Positions 34,480-45,579 of a DNA stretch of 64,000 nucleotides are shown here, piece by piece (position 1 is the stretch's first letter; each line of letters starts with the position of its first letter). The notes under the pieces are model-generated. The model was not told the DNA's origin. It saw only the letters and a list, made by a program, of their open reading frames with translations, and ran no database searches. The DNA comes from Ancylostoma caninum (Eukaryota > Nematoda > Chromadorea > Rhabditida > Ancylostomatidae). The DNA is taken from NCBI GenBank assembly GCA_037903475.1, contig JBAJFG010000043.1, forward strand, positions 62,001-126,000. Direction: 5' to 3'. The position numbers were made by a program, and so were the translations under genes.

Positions 34480-36120
34480 GAATTTCATTATTTGGCATAA
34501 AAACTAGTAATAATTCTGAATCCATCTCGTAATTTCTTGTCACCCTGCAATTTGCTATTTCTGAGGAGCTTTTCCATCGAATTCCAATTCCGATGAGGTT
34601 TTCATTAAGCCTTCGTCTCAAGTACCACCAGGATTTACTAACCGCACTGGTTTAGATCCGAGCTAATGGGTGAACCCAGTAGGTAAAGAATTCGATTCTT
34701 GTCCCAGCCCTGAACTCAATGTGGCTGTGGCACGGAGCATTTTCCTGGTGAAGTGTCCGAGAACTGCCTTACAGTTAAGTTTTACTTCAAGACGAAACAG
34801 CTTTTTCCAGTAAAAATGGCGCAATATTAGCGTAATCTTGTCCCACTCTATGGTAAAGAAACCTTTTTCTCACTTGTTCTCCATTTCCATACCATTTTTC
34901 CCACCTATGAAGTGTTTGTTCTGTTTCCTGGATTCAAAGCTCTATATGGCTTAACTATTTCGCTTAGTATCGCTTCATCATTCTCTAATTTATCCTATTT
35001 GCTTTAGATATGTAGAAGGCTTTTTTTCTCCTTATATTTGAAAATATTTTAAATAAAATGTGAAAAAAAAACTTTCGAATTTTGAACGGCAGCCTAGATT
35101 TTCGAGGAAAACTAGAAAGTCAAGTGATCTCTACGTAACCATTCTTTGACCTATATTCCGCTGTTCTTTAGATTCATCCGTATTCATGGGCATTCTTCCA
35201 GGAAGCCAGCATCAAGCAGTCATGGATACATTCACACTTCCTTGCTCACACATCACTCTAATTCCACGCTCTCACATTCGTCCTCGTCTCGCAATCTCAC
35301 CAATGTCTTCTTCTGAAGCTTCTTCCTGGTGAAGAAGTAGCTCTGCTGCCACCTCTATAATTGCATGACCCAATAGTAATTAGTACTTTCATTAGCTATG
35401 CTGCACCGCTTCAGTTACAGCAGTGCACTTTGAGCATGTGATTCTTACACTAGTATTTATAGTGTAAGTAAATATACGACTTACAGCTACTTATTTGTAC
35501 AAATTGCTTTATTTGTCACAATCCCCCAGTGATTGTAAGAATTTGAATGGGAGCAATTTGTTATTTATAGGAACTACACTTTTCTGGAATCTCAGAAATG
35601 ATTAGGAGCCGCTTGAAGATATTACTTCAGGTTGTTTATACTCGGTTTTCTCCGTCGATGCGTGTCCATTGGCGCACAAGTGACTACCTTTCCTCATTTG
35701 CCTCCCACTGGTGCACTCTCCAACAATGGATGCATTAAAAAATACTGGCTTGGCACAGTAATGGAGGAAGTCACCTGGGAAACGGAAGTAGACTGGTTTA
35801 GCTATGGGGCCGTTCATTTCTATTTTATTGTTGTTGGAAACCTCGCATTCTTCTAAGGTTTCCTATTTGTTCTGGAATTTTTCCGGATTCACCATTATGG
35901 CTGTTACATAACTTCTGCGGGCGACGTTTTTTGAAGCCTTGTCTTAACTTTCATGCAAGGATCGAGTTTCACCTAATTTAAACAAATTTTCTTGCACAAC
36001 TGACAAAGATGTTTCGAATTTCTGCCACTGTACTGGTTGCTTTCTTTTGTTCACCAAATATTTGAACAGAACTCAGGCAAAACGTACTTTCAGTGCATTA
36101 AATTTCGTTGCGGCTCCTCC
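34480..36120. other. No supported gene
   Basis: AT-rich. A segment at 34640-34740 has a B-box-like ATTCGATTCTTG but no good A box. No coding blocks recognised. Confidence 0.45.
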
Positions 36121-36131
36121 CACCCTATAAA

Positions 36132-36160
36132 GTACAGTGCTGGTCAATCATTAATCACAC
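36132..36160 (+). repeat. Tc1-like terminal sequence next to the palindrome
   Basis: TACAGTGCTGGTCAATCATT resembles the Tc1-family terminus (TA, then CAGTGCTGG). No matching opposite end was found nearby, so it may be a solo end or chance. Confidence 0.3.
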
Positions 36161-36215
36161 TAAGCTGGCCTGCCGCGCCGCGTACGTGCCGTACGCGGCG
36201 CGGCAGGCCAGCTTA
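36161..36215. repeat. Perfect palindrome, 26-bp arms, 3-nt loop
   Basis: The arm at 36161-36186 (TAAGCTGGCCTGCC...CGTACG) is the exact reverse complement of 36190-36215, separated by TGC. It is very GC-rich in AT-rich flanks. With no mismatch over 52 paired bases, it must be young or maintained. No coding content. Confidence 0.95.
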
Positions 36216-37568
36216 ATGTTGTGGTTGTTGGGCGTTGCTGGGGTTGCTGCTTTCATACACAACAGTCTAATCATGTGAAAGAATGCCCAGACATGGAAGT
36301 CATCCGTGGAAGCTATAGGCAAAGTGGTAATCCTGGTAACTCAAGCAACCACGGCGATCTGCCACGATGTAGAGGCGGCGCGGCCTCGATTTCTGCGATG
36401 CAGTAGTAGTTCACCACGACTGTACGCACGATTTTTGTCCCCATTTTTATTCTCTCCCATAGTGGTTAGCATTCGTAAGTTGCTAGGATATTTTTGACTT
36501 TCTGTCTCTACATTCCAGTAGTATATTCTGCGCTTCTCAAGCTAAATATACTACAATAGTTGAGTTTCGCCAAGAAAGCACTATATGTAAAACATGGAAA
36601 TACATCTAAATGTGTCCTATTTCTAGATCAAAAGTCATACAGTTCTGCAGTATGATCTTAATGCAGTTAGTTTATCCCTCACTCACCCTATTTTTGCACT
36701 TTTTCGCCCCTTGAACTCAGCTTATTTGAACGCCTGTTGAACTCAGCTCTGGCAATTCGTTTGAGCGGTTTTGCTCCTTTTTTCAATGACTTGAGATGCA
36801 TGTCCCTTCAGCTATTTCTGCCCCAAAAACCACAGTGTAATATATACAGGCTGAAATTTTCCTGCTGGGAATATTCGATGCGATGACCATGGAAATTATA
36901 TTCATTTTCTACGCCGTAACCCTGTACTTATATGATTGTGCAGGTGTGGGCGGTAAGAACGATATCCCACAGGATTTTTTCGTCAGCTGGTCTTTCGATA
37001 TGCTAATTACAAGTAGTAGCGTTATTTCGTAGAATACATTTGCAATACATCCTTGAATGAAATAAAAATGAAGGGTTTTTAACCTACCAATCGCACAAGT
37101 GTGGCCCCGCCCCATTTTTTTCGCTATTATGCAGCACCCCACAACAAAGCATATGTAAGCTGCACTTGTTCAAACACATTTGAAAACTTGGTCTTCTATG
37201 ACTCACATTGAATGCACTACAATATCTCTAGTTAGGTTGTTTGCCGTTATTTTGACATTTTCAAGTTTCTGCTGACATTATTTTTTACCAAATCGCCGAT
37301 TACAAACCTCTTACGTCCGACGTCCGACACAAAGAATTTCTGGCAGCTAAGAATAGTGGCATGTGTGAATTCACAGGGATGACACACTTGGCTTACGGAA
37401 AACAGGAGTAGGTGGATTATCCGCATAGAATTGTCCCTCCAGTCGCCATCCATTGTCCAATGTCCGTTATTCCTGCCATTCTGATCCATTACCTTATCCG
37501 AACCGTTATCCGTGTCTTACCTTGGATATTTTCTCATCCCTGTTTCACAGGTATGCACAGATAGAACC

Positions 37569-37857
37569 TACAGTGGACGGCGATGACGGTGGCCCATTCG
37601 CGGCCTCGAGAAGGACGCAGCGCGACCGCGCCGCGCGCCCCGGGATAGGTGTCGCCGCCGGAATGCTATTTCTAGGGTCTTTTCTTCCTGATTTGCTCGA
37701 AATTTCCTTTTTTACCCGATTTCCTTAAAATCGGGTAGAAAAGCTGCTAGAAATTGCACAACAGCAGCAGAACCCATAAGTTACAGCGCACGCGGCGCGG
37801 TTGCGCGACGTCCTTCTCGAGGCCGCAGAGGGGCCAACACCATTGACGTCTACTGTA
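37569..37857. mobile_element. TA-flanked foldback MITE (Tc/mariner-like ends)
   Basis: The element 37571-37855 begins CAGTGGACG and ends CGTCTACTG, flanked by TA on both sides. The inverted repeat extends about 70 bp inward through GGCCTCGAGAAGGACG and CCGCGCCGCG. Interior is AT-richer and contains no transposase. Ends starting CAGT after a TA duplication are typical of Tc1/mariner-mobilised MITEs. Confidence 0.8.
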
Positions 37858-38150
37858 CATGAGATCTTTGTGGGAAAAGTGCAATCCCTTTATGAGTTGC
37901 TATCCGTAGCTTGGGTAAAGCCTTCATGCACTTGCACGTGAACTGAGGAATCCTTTCTGGGTATGCACCTGAATGACTTCCTAGAAGTGAACGTGTTTCA
38001 GCACAATAGAATCACAGCTACATTCTGTAATAAATGGTTCGCTTGAATAATCCATAGTTCACGTTTACTGCAGTACACTGGTGTGTGTAAATCATATCAT
38101 AGCCACATTTTACAATCTGTTTTGTGCTCTAGAAGTCTGATACGTTTTTA

Positions 38151-38159
38151 GGGGGGGGG
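38151..38159. repeat. Poly(G) tract, 9 nt
   Basis: Run of nine G. Confidence 0.9.
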
Positions 38160-38686
38160 AGATGTAATGAAGACATTTAAAGCGTTTTTTTGGAATTATT
38201 TGTCGCTAAGGGTTAGTAAGAACAAGCGAGCTTGTCCAGACAGCTTGGTTTCAAGAAAATGAGGAAAGTATGTACTTATGCGCTCGGGAAATGAAAAAAA
38301 AACTCTAGCTGACGACAAATTAGTGCAGCTGTTGTGCAACATGTATACGTCATGGAAGCCTCGTGTGAGGTTTATTCAACCTAAATGATCGTTGAGACAG
38401 GATTGGCACGGATCACTCGTAGAATGTGTAGGATGCATTGAGCTTAAAAATCAAGGTTATACGCCAAAAAAATCAGGATCATCGATGATCCCCTGCGGAA
38501 GGTCGTGGTGATAGTGACATTGGGAACACCGAAGATCAGCTGGGTACACCCGGAATTGGGTCTTGCGTCCAAAAACGCTTCAGTGCAAGCTCCATTAGTT
38601 ATAAAGATAAACGCTAACTCACAGCCTATTCCCAGCTAACGTGATATTCCTGCATAGGAAAGCTAAGCTCCTAAATACATATGAAT

Positions 38687-38873
38687 ATTTGGTGACAGCC
38701 GCTCAAGATCATCCCTGATTTTTGTACACCCGTGTGCAGAAAACTGTCTTAAATGTCGCAGCGTTTCCTTTCAGAAATTAACCCGTTCTCAAAGAAGTTA
38801 TGCGAAAATCCCACCGATCCCGCGAATAACGCGAATTCCGCGAAAATTTTCAGATTCTACAGCGACGACTGTA
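38687..38873 (-). repeat. Dispersed repeat family, copy 2 (187 bp)
   Basis: Reverse-oriented copy of 20733-20920. It starts TATTTGGTGACAGCCGCTCA and ends GCGACGACTGTA, with interior blocks in the same order. Near-identical length shows the two boundaries are the true ends of the unit. Confidence 0.85.
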
Positions 38874-38879
38874 TGAATA

Positions 38880-40990
38880 TCTAAACATGGTGATTGCATC
38901 TTCACCAGGCTCATATCACCCTGAGCATTGGAAACACCCCGAGAACGTTCCCTTCTCGTGGCTTCACAGGTAGTCAACGTTGTTATTCGCGCATATAACG
39001 ACATCGACTGTAAATATGCAATTTCTCATAGCCAGTCATTATTGTGGCTTACTCCAGCTTTACTGCAATCGTTTAGCTTGTCGAACACCAAATATTCAAT
39101 TCTTGAAGTAGTATGTAGTAGTCGCTAGCTGATTTTAGCATTCTCCTTCCTATCCTTCCTCTTCTATCTCTCCTATGCAGGTCCAGGGTTCAGGAGGTTA
39201 ATTTTTCAGTGTTGACTTGTTTCTGCTACAGCTTCTCGTTTTCATTACTATTTTATCACTCACACGTGGTAAATAAACATTAACGCTCAACCAGTTGCAA
39301 AAAAACCTTGCAGACAACCAAGTGATCACCTACTTTTACTACGTCTATAATACATTTCCTAGTATACAGGGAACGTCGACCGTTTTTGCACCGCTGCAAC
39401 GGGGAGAGCGCCGCATCATTCGTTAACCCACGCTGATACGCGTTAACCCAAACGTTGACCCTATAGCGGTTAAGACCTATTGAAATGAATCCACTAGTGT
39501 TGTACGTAGTTTCCATTCCAAGCGGATACCGATGAAATGATGAAAAGTACTAAAAAAATTAATGTTCCTATAGATATATCGAATAGTAAAAAAATATTTA
39601 AAAAATAAATGATTAAGAACCAAATAATGCAAAATTTTCATTTGTTACTTGAAGTGCTCAATTTCGAAAATCCTCAGTGGTCCACTATGAACGTCCAGCA
39701 CTTGCTCCTTTTCTGGCGCAAAGTCCACACTTTTCTCTCCTTCCTACGAACTGCACCTCGAACGTAACTGGCTGTCTTCGGAAATTTTGCAGCATATCTG
39801 GGTTTTTCTAGAAGGTGCGAACATTTTCTCGCACATTCCACACTTGGCTGACTTTGGAAGCGATTTGTCGCCAACTCTCCTCATTATGCGCAGGTGTGGG
39901 GGCGAACCTGAATACGAGTTCCTCTCGCTTGAGCTGTTCCCGATCCTGACGTAGGACATTTCTGAAAAAATACCAAAGATCAGGAAAAAAGCAAGGGTTT
40001 TTCAGGATAAAGGTATCATCGATTCCTGCAACAACTTTATTATTTACCTCATTTATTTATGTCATTTAGAACATTCGAACTGCTTGGTGACTAACCGGAA
40101 ACAGCTGTCACCCATGCTGCGATGTTCAGTGAATGAGGCTGTTATCGCCTCAGTACATTCTGTGCATCTGAAAAGAACCGGAAGTGAACTAGCGCACTAG
40201 TTCATTAGTTTTTGAATATGAATAAACGGAAATAAAAGGATTAATAGAAAATTCAATTATAGGCAGTGAATAAGTGAAGCGCAATAATAGCTTGACCAAA
40301 TGATGCGTAAAAGCGCTCATGTACGGCACTGGACAAGGAAGGGTGTCATACTAGTACCCATAGTATAGTATATTACTTCATTATGAATCGCACTATTCAT
40401 AGTTAATCTGTTGTTGCGCTCTAATGCTATGATTTTGGACCAAGCCTAACTCCTTATATTCAGGGGTCGGACACTTACTACCCGCGATCCGTCAGGCCCC
40501 GGTACAATAGTATGAAGAAAATTGCCATTTCCAGTCCTTTCTCAACAAGGATAGCTTAGCTTTGATCTAGAGTGACCAATAAGGTGCCGTAACAAACTAG
40601 GGCACCTTTTGAACCATGTACGGCTGTTTTGAAATAGCTTCAAAAAGGCAAAACGGCCTGACGCTGCGCGTGCGAGTGGTAAGTGTCCGTAGACGAGATT
40701 CAGGCTTGCACAAGGGTTTTTTTAAAGCTACCTACTTTTGTTGCATCCATTGTGGACATATTGGCGTCATTGTATGGTTACGGTAGGGTTACTGTAGGAG
40801 TTTGGAGAAAAAAACAATTCTGAAACTGATACAGAAGATCAATTTCCGAGAAAACATGCAGAATAACATCGAATATCCGCATGTCGCTTTCACGCCTGCA
40901 GAATTCCAGCAGAAGTGAAGTTACAGAACAAAACTAGTGTGACTTTCACGACTAGCGCAGGTGTACTCCCTTCTCATATGTGCCTGGCGC
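38880..40990. other. No supported gene; one splice-flanked short open stretch
   Basis: AT-rich. On the minus strand 39961-39908 lies between a consensus acceptor (TATTTTTTCAG) and a CAG/GTTCG donor and would encode NVLRQDREQLKREELVF; see findings. No other coding signal. Confidence 0.4.
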
Positions 40991-40997
40991 CCACTCA

Positions 40998-41009
40998 CCC
41001 CCCCCCCCC
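40998..41009. repeat. Poly(C) tract, 12 nt
   Basis: Run of 12 C followed by ACCACC. Confidence 0.95.
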
Positions 41010-42370
41010 ACCACCAGAATCGGTTGTGAATTTTTGAAATTACGTTGTAGAATAAATAAAAACTTGTCTGAGTTTCTTCTCGAGTGGGAGCTTAGTAATC
41101 GCTATGCTTCGAATCCTATCGTCGCTTTTGCTGGAACGACCGCCCTTGTTGGGAGTCCATCGACGTTTTACTGGAACTTATCCGTTGCCGCTTCTGAGAT
41201 TTTATATGCGCTGTAACAGTGCAGTTTGGGAAAGTGGTTGGAATTGCACCAGCTGAAATTGCGTCACGGTCTCGAGGTGCCGCCAACATTTGCGCCCTAT
41301 GCGACCAAGGCAGTCCCGCACGGAACCACGGGTGAGAGAATGGAGCGCAGAATCATACATGTGGGTACTTTTCTCACCTCACTATCGGAACAGTGTGGGC
41401 CTGAACAAGTGCCAACAACGTACTGTAACTGACACCAGTGTCTCCTCCGGGCTGCATCTGTGTCAAGTACCGTACATGTTCTGCTGGACCCAGTTCTGGA
41501 AACCTCCCTTGATTTCTATTCATATGGAGCATCAATGCTGACCTCAGATTTCTGCGTATACCAAGGCAAAACGTGAGGAAATCATTTTCTTTCTTTCTGA
41601 GGACAAGGAAACCCCAATTTGAAGGGTGAAGATCTAGATACTGCTCAGGTGCATAGTTGCTTAGTTCTAATTTAAAATGGGGACCTCTCATCAATGTGGG
41701 CGGGGACAATGACCCTATGAAAATGTGAAAATAAAAAGAAAAAGAAATTGTTAGCTCAGCACTGCCAAAAAGCTAAACATACATATAATACGCCATGCCT
41801 GTTTTGGGACCACCGCTGAAATCAGCTTTGGAAAAGCTCTGTCTTCTGGACAAGCTGTATCTCTGATGAAATGAATCGAACACTATGTTAATGATATCAT
41901 TTTTGCCGTGAATTACTCCATCAGAATTCATTCCGCATCAAATACGGAGCAATGTTGACGTTTTTGTACGCGCAAGTAGCGTTCGAATTAGTATTCCAGT
42001 AACTATACACATGGAATTCCGACGTTTGAATAGCTTGATCCTTGGCATTGCTCCCACAAAAGTGTCACTGTGGGCGTGGCTATCAACCCAATTGTTGGTG
42101 ACAACTATCCCACTACTCAACTTGAATCAATGCTTAGCACCAGCATCTCTTCAGTTTTCCTCCTCTGCTCCTATGAAGATTCCACGCCTGGGTAAAAACA
42201 TGGTGGTAATTAGATTCTTAAAGCATTCACTGATGGGGTTCGAGCAAAGCGCAGCGGTGCAGCTCTCCTTTCGAGGATCTCCGTTAAATAACACTCGGTG
42301 ACGTGCAGCTAGGATTTGCCCCATTTAAGGAAGTTGTTGAGCGACGATTACCGTGGAGAGAAGTCAAAGT

Positions 42371-42436
42371 AAAGCGTCGTCGCCGACGCTTAATGTATGT
42401 TAATTGCATGACTCCGCCTTGGCGCTGAGCGCCAAG
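42371..42436. repeat. Two compact GC hairpins
   Basis: AAGCGTCG/CGACGCTT (arms at 42372-42391) and CTTGGCGCT/AGCGCCAAG (42418-42436) are perfect short hairpins about 25 bp apart. Confidence 0.7.
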
Positions 42437-42652
42437 CACACGCACAACTCGCCAACACACCTGCAATCTCCCTGGGCTGTGGCTCAGAGTTCTTACAGCC
42501 GAGTAGGTCCGGCCTAGGCCTGGCTCTCCCTTCCAGAATTTGGATTTTCTCTGAAAACGGCTTGTTTTGCACTTGTTCCTTCCTAGCTAGCTGAGTAATT
42601 TCCGAACAGGGATCGCATGCATCATTGAGATTACTCACGGTAAACGGGTTAA

Positions 42653-42663
42653 CCCCCCCCCCC
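42653..42663. repeat. Poly(C) tract, 11 nt
   Basis: Run of 11 C directly before one copy of the ACCCTGGGTAA motif family. Confidence 0.95.
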
Positions 42664-42687
42664 AAATTTATCCGTCAGTAGCACGGG

Positions 42688-42735
42688 TGTCAACAGGTCT
42701 ACCCTGGGTAACTTCAACGATGCATTCAAACCCAG
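42688..42735 (+). repeat. ACCCTGGGTAA motif family member
   Basis: CTACCCTGGGTAACTTCAAC followed by GATGCATTCAAACCCAG. Related copies lie at 54045-54070, 54387-54415, 58765-58812 (reverse) and 58848-58876, and a decayed pair at 51512-51616. Confidence 0.7.
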
Positions 42736-42739
42736 ACCC

Positions 42740-45330
42740 GTCACACTTCGGTCTAACCTCAAAGTTAGGTTGGGTATCCCAAATATCCCTAGTATTTCCC
42801 AAGCCCCGCCCCCATGCAGCTCAGGGTGACATCACTCTCGATTCTACCTCTCCATCTACTGCCCAAGCTCCAATAATTTATGATTAATGAACACTACAAG
42901 CAATTTTGATGCTCTATAGCTTGTAGACGAATAGGTTAATAGGTCCTGCACGGAATAGTGAGAATGACGCGATGTTAATTGTGCACTTGTACATGTCTCC
43001 TGAAACTGCGTCATTCCAAGTGTCTACAGGGGCTCGTATTCCATTGCAGCTATCGCATAGATTTACTTATGCCTAAGGTTGTATTAGGTAAGCGAAGCGC
43101 ATTAGATGCGACTCCTAATGAGGCCACCTCTCATCTCATTCCTCGTTTCCTCATCCTGCAATAACTAGCGCTGCTTCGTGTATAAGTAGCTACAAAGATG
43201 AAAATATTCGGGCAAGATCCACCAGCAATGTCATTTCTGTTGAAGAGGAAAAATCTCCTCGCCGTACAGACGAGTTCCCGGGAGGGTCTATTTCTCCGAG
43301 ATTTCCAATGTTTACCCGTATATGGTAAGGGACGGCCAAATAGGCAACACTTCTATATGAATTTTACCTCTTTTCTTTATCATAAACCTTTCTATAACAT
43401 TAATGATTTTGTTGTCTATACTTGTTCCAATTATTGCCATATTTCTCAAGGCAACTGCATGTTGGAGGATTTGACTGGTCTTCAATAAGCTCTTATAGTC
43501 GACCGTTCCAATAACTTTAACAACTGCAGGCTTTCAGAGCGGAAGGAAGCACATGGGTTACATTTTTTCATTCTGGCAAATCACCCTCGGGATCTGTCTG
43601 AACTGCGGAAAACCCAAAAAGAACCTGCCGTCATCCTTAGGAAGAAATTTTCGCTGTTTTAACCCTTCTTCTATTCGCTAAGCGATTTTCCAACCTGTTT
43701 TACCTAACATCTTAGCCTTCTTTTCCCAGAAAATTCTTCTTCTGAAGATGATGGTTGGATTTCATGCCTTACACCTCGTCCAAAATGTAGACTCTCCCTC
43801 GAAATCCTACTATGTCACTTCATCATTCAAAAAGGAACAAGTGCTTACATGCACTATGTTCTTCCCTGGGAGGGATTCATTAAACACTAACCAAGCAAAT
43901 CCCCGCTGTTTGGCATTATTGGTTTTCCTGTAGACCATCAATAAATAAATAATAAATCGTTAAAGACGAAAGAAAACAGGCGGAAAATGGCTCAACTTCC
44001 GTTTCGTACCTTACCCTTATACGAAAACTGAGGTAAAAGCGTAGGACTTCCTCCAGTACTTATCTGTAAGAAAGTGGAAGTAATAACCTTCATCATAGGA
44101 TGTGAATGAAAAAACTCACCAACTCAGTTGCATTCTCGTCCTCTTCATCGGTCGATTGGTGGAACAAGGAAAAAAACAGGCCAGGAATAGTAATAGAAAG
44201 CCTCAAACTTCAGTAATAAAACTTGTGAATTGTCAAATTAAATATGTAGTTGTAGCTTGCTGCCTCAATTCGTGAATTCTTGCCCTAAATGGAGTTCTTT
44301 TCAGAATGTGCATTATTTCTCTGGAACAATGTCAGGCCACACTCCACTCCTAAAAACGGCAATTTTGCTTCCCCTTGTTGGAAGTCAAACCTTCAACAAA
44401 TCTGTCCCAACCCTTCCAATATCTTCGAACTTTCGCCTGGCATTCTCTAGGGTTGATTTCTGCCCGAAGATTTCGCAAGGAGCAGTTGCAAAGTACATGA
44501 TGTCGATTGACGTCAGCTGAGGAGTATCATCCGTGAAATGTATTCATTTGTGGAAAGTAGTGCAAAAATGCGTAGGCCTTCCCTCACCCAATGAATACTA
44601 AACTTTCACTCGCACTTCACCCACTTATCAGACTTGCATGCATTTCGAGAAATTCGCAGCTGGCGCTTGTCAGAGAAGTGGCGCTCGCGTGCGCGTGATA
44701 TGTAACGCTTAGTGTGTGTTTACACAACATGCTGCCACCTTACCAGGTGGCTAGACTGCCTAACAGCGAGTTACTCACAGGTGTTAAGTGGATTTGCATA
44801 GGCGCTGAAAACATAATGCCATTGTCTACGGCGTTTGTCACCAGTCTTGTTCGTGGGTGGATTAGCAAAAAAGACGTAATTGTGCGTAAACGCGTACTTT
44901 ATGCTTGTTTAGATAATGTGTAGAATAGTTTCTGTGAAGTCCAGTGAGTGGGCGGGGCTTGAGGAGGCGGATGCCTGACGGAATCCATGCTTCTCCAGGG
45001 ATAATTTGCTATGGAGCGCATCACAGCGCGAACTATCCGCTCCGCTTCTATGGTTAGGCAGTGGGCGGAGCTTATTCTTTCTATCCACTGCCTTCGACCC
45101 ATCTAGTCCTGTGTCAGACCGATTTTGTCACCGATCGGCACTCTTAGAGCAGTTTTGGTACTTAGCATTGTACCGAGATGCTGGGCGGTCTCACACATCC
45201 TTTATTGGTCGTTTTTTTTTTGCTTGGCCCCGCCCAGAAAACCACTCGTAACCCCCCATATGTGGCGGTATAACGCTTCAGACTCCACCAACAGTCTAAC
45301 TGCTCGCGTCGCGGTTGCGTCGCGTCCAAG
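42740..45330. other. No supported gene; AAAT tract
   Basis: ATAAATAAATAATAAAT lies at 43940-43956. Around 44940-45070 the sequence is GC-richer with GGGCGGGGC words. Open frames show no recognised domain. Confidence 0.4.
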
Positions 45331-45334
45331 GCTT

Positions 45335-45455
45335 CGCTCCTGGCCAGATATATAAGGAACTCCAATCGCACGGGGGCAAGGAGCGACACCGCGGCGCTGC
45401 TCTGTTGGGCAGAGACGCAGACTCTCTGCATGTTGGCTCTGGCTGTCTGCTTCTG
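45335..45455 (-). repeat. Dispersed GC-rich repeat, copy 2, with TATATAAG on the plus strand
   Basis: Reverse-strand partner of 26735-26845. Minus strand reads GTCTGCGTCTCTGCCCAACA then GAGCAGCGCCGCG, with the same CVSAQ-x2-SAA frame open inside a 121-codon ORF (45162-45527). On the plus strand TATATAAG lies at 45348-45355, which could act as a core promoter reading into the repeat. Confidence 0.6.
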
Positions 45456-45579
45456 CCCTGTATGTCGCGAGCTGGAAAATTGTGCCTCAATTGTTCCGCC
45501 TTCTTTGAAAGATTCTTTATTCCTCAAACGGCGTATGTTTTATTCCTTTTCCGTATGATTTTCCTATGTGCTATTAAAT

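Noticed and set aside
45162..45527. 121-codon minus-strand open frame
   Set aside because: Not called as a gene because it lies on a dispersed repeat; reported as a repeat with a possibly conserved frame.
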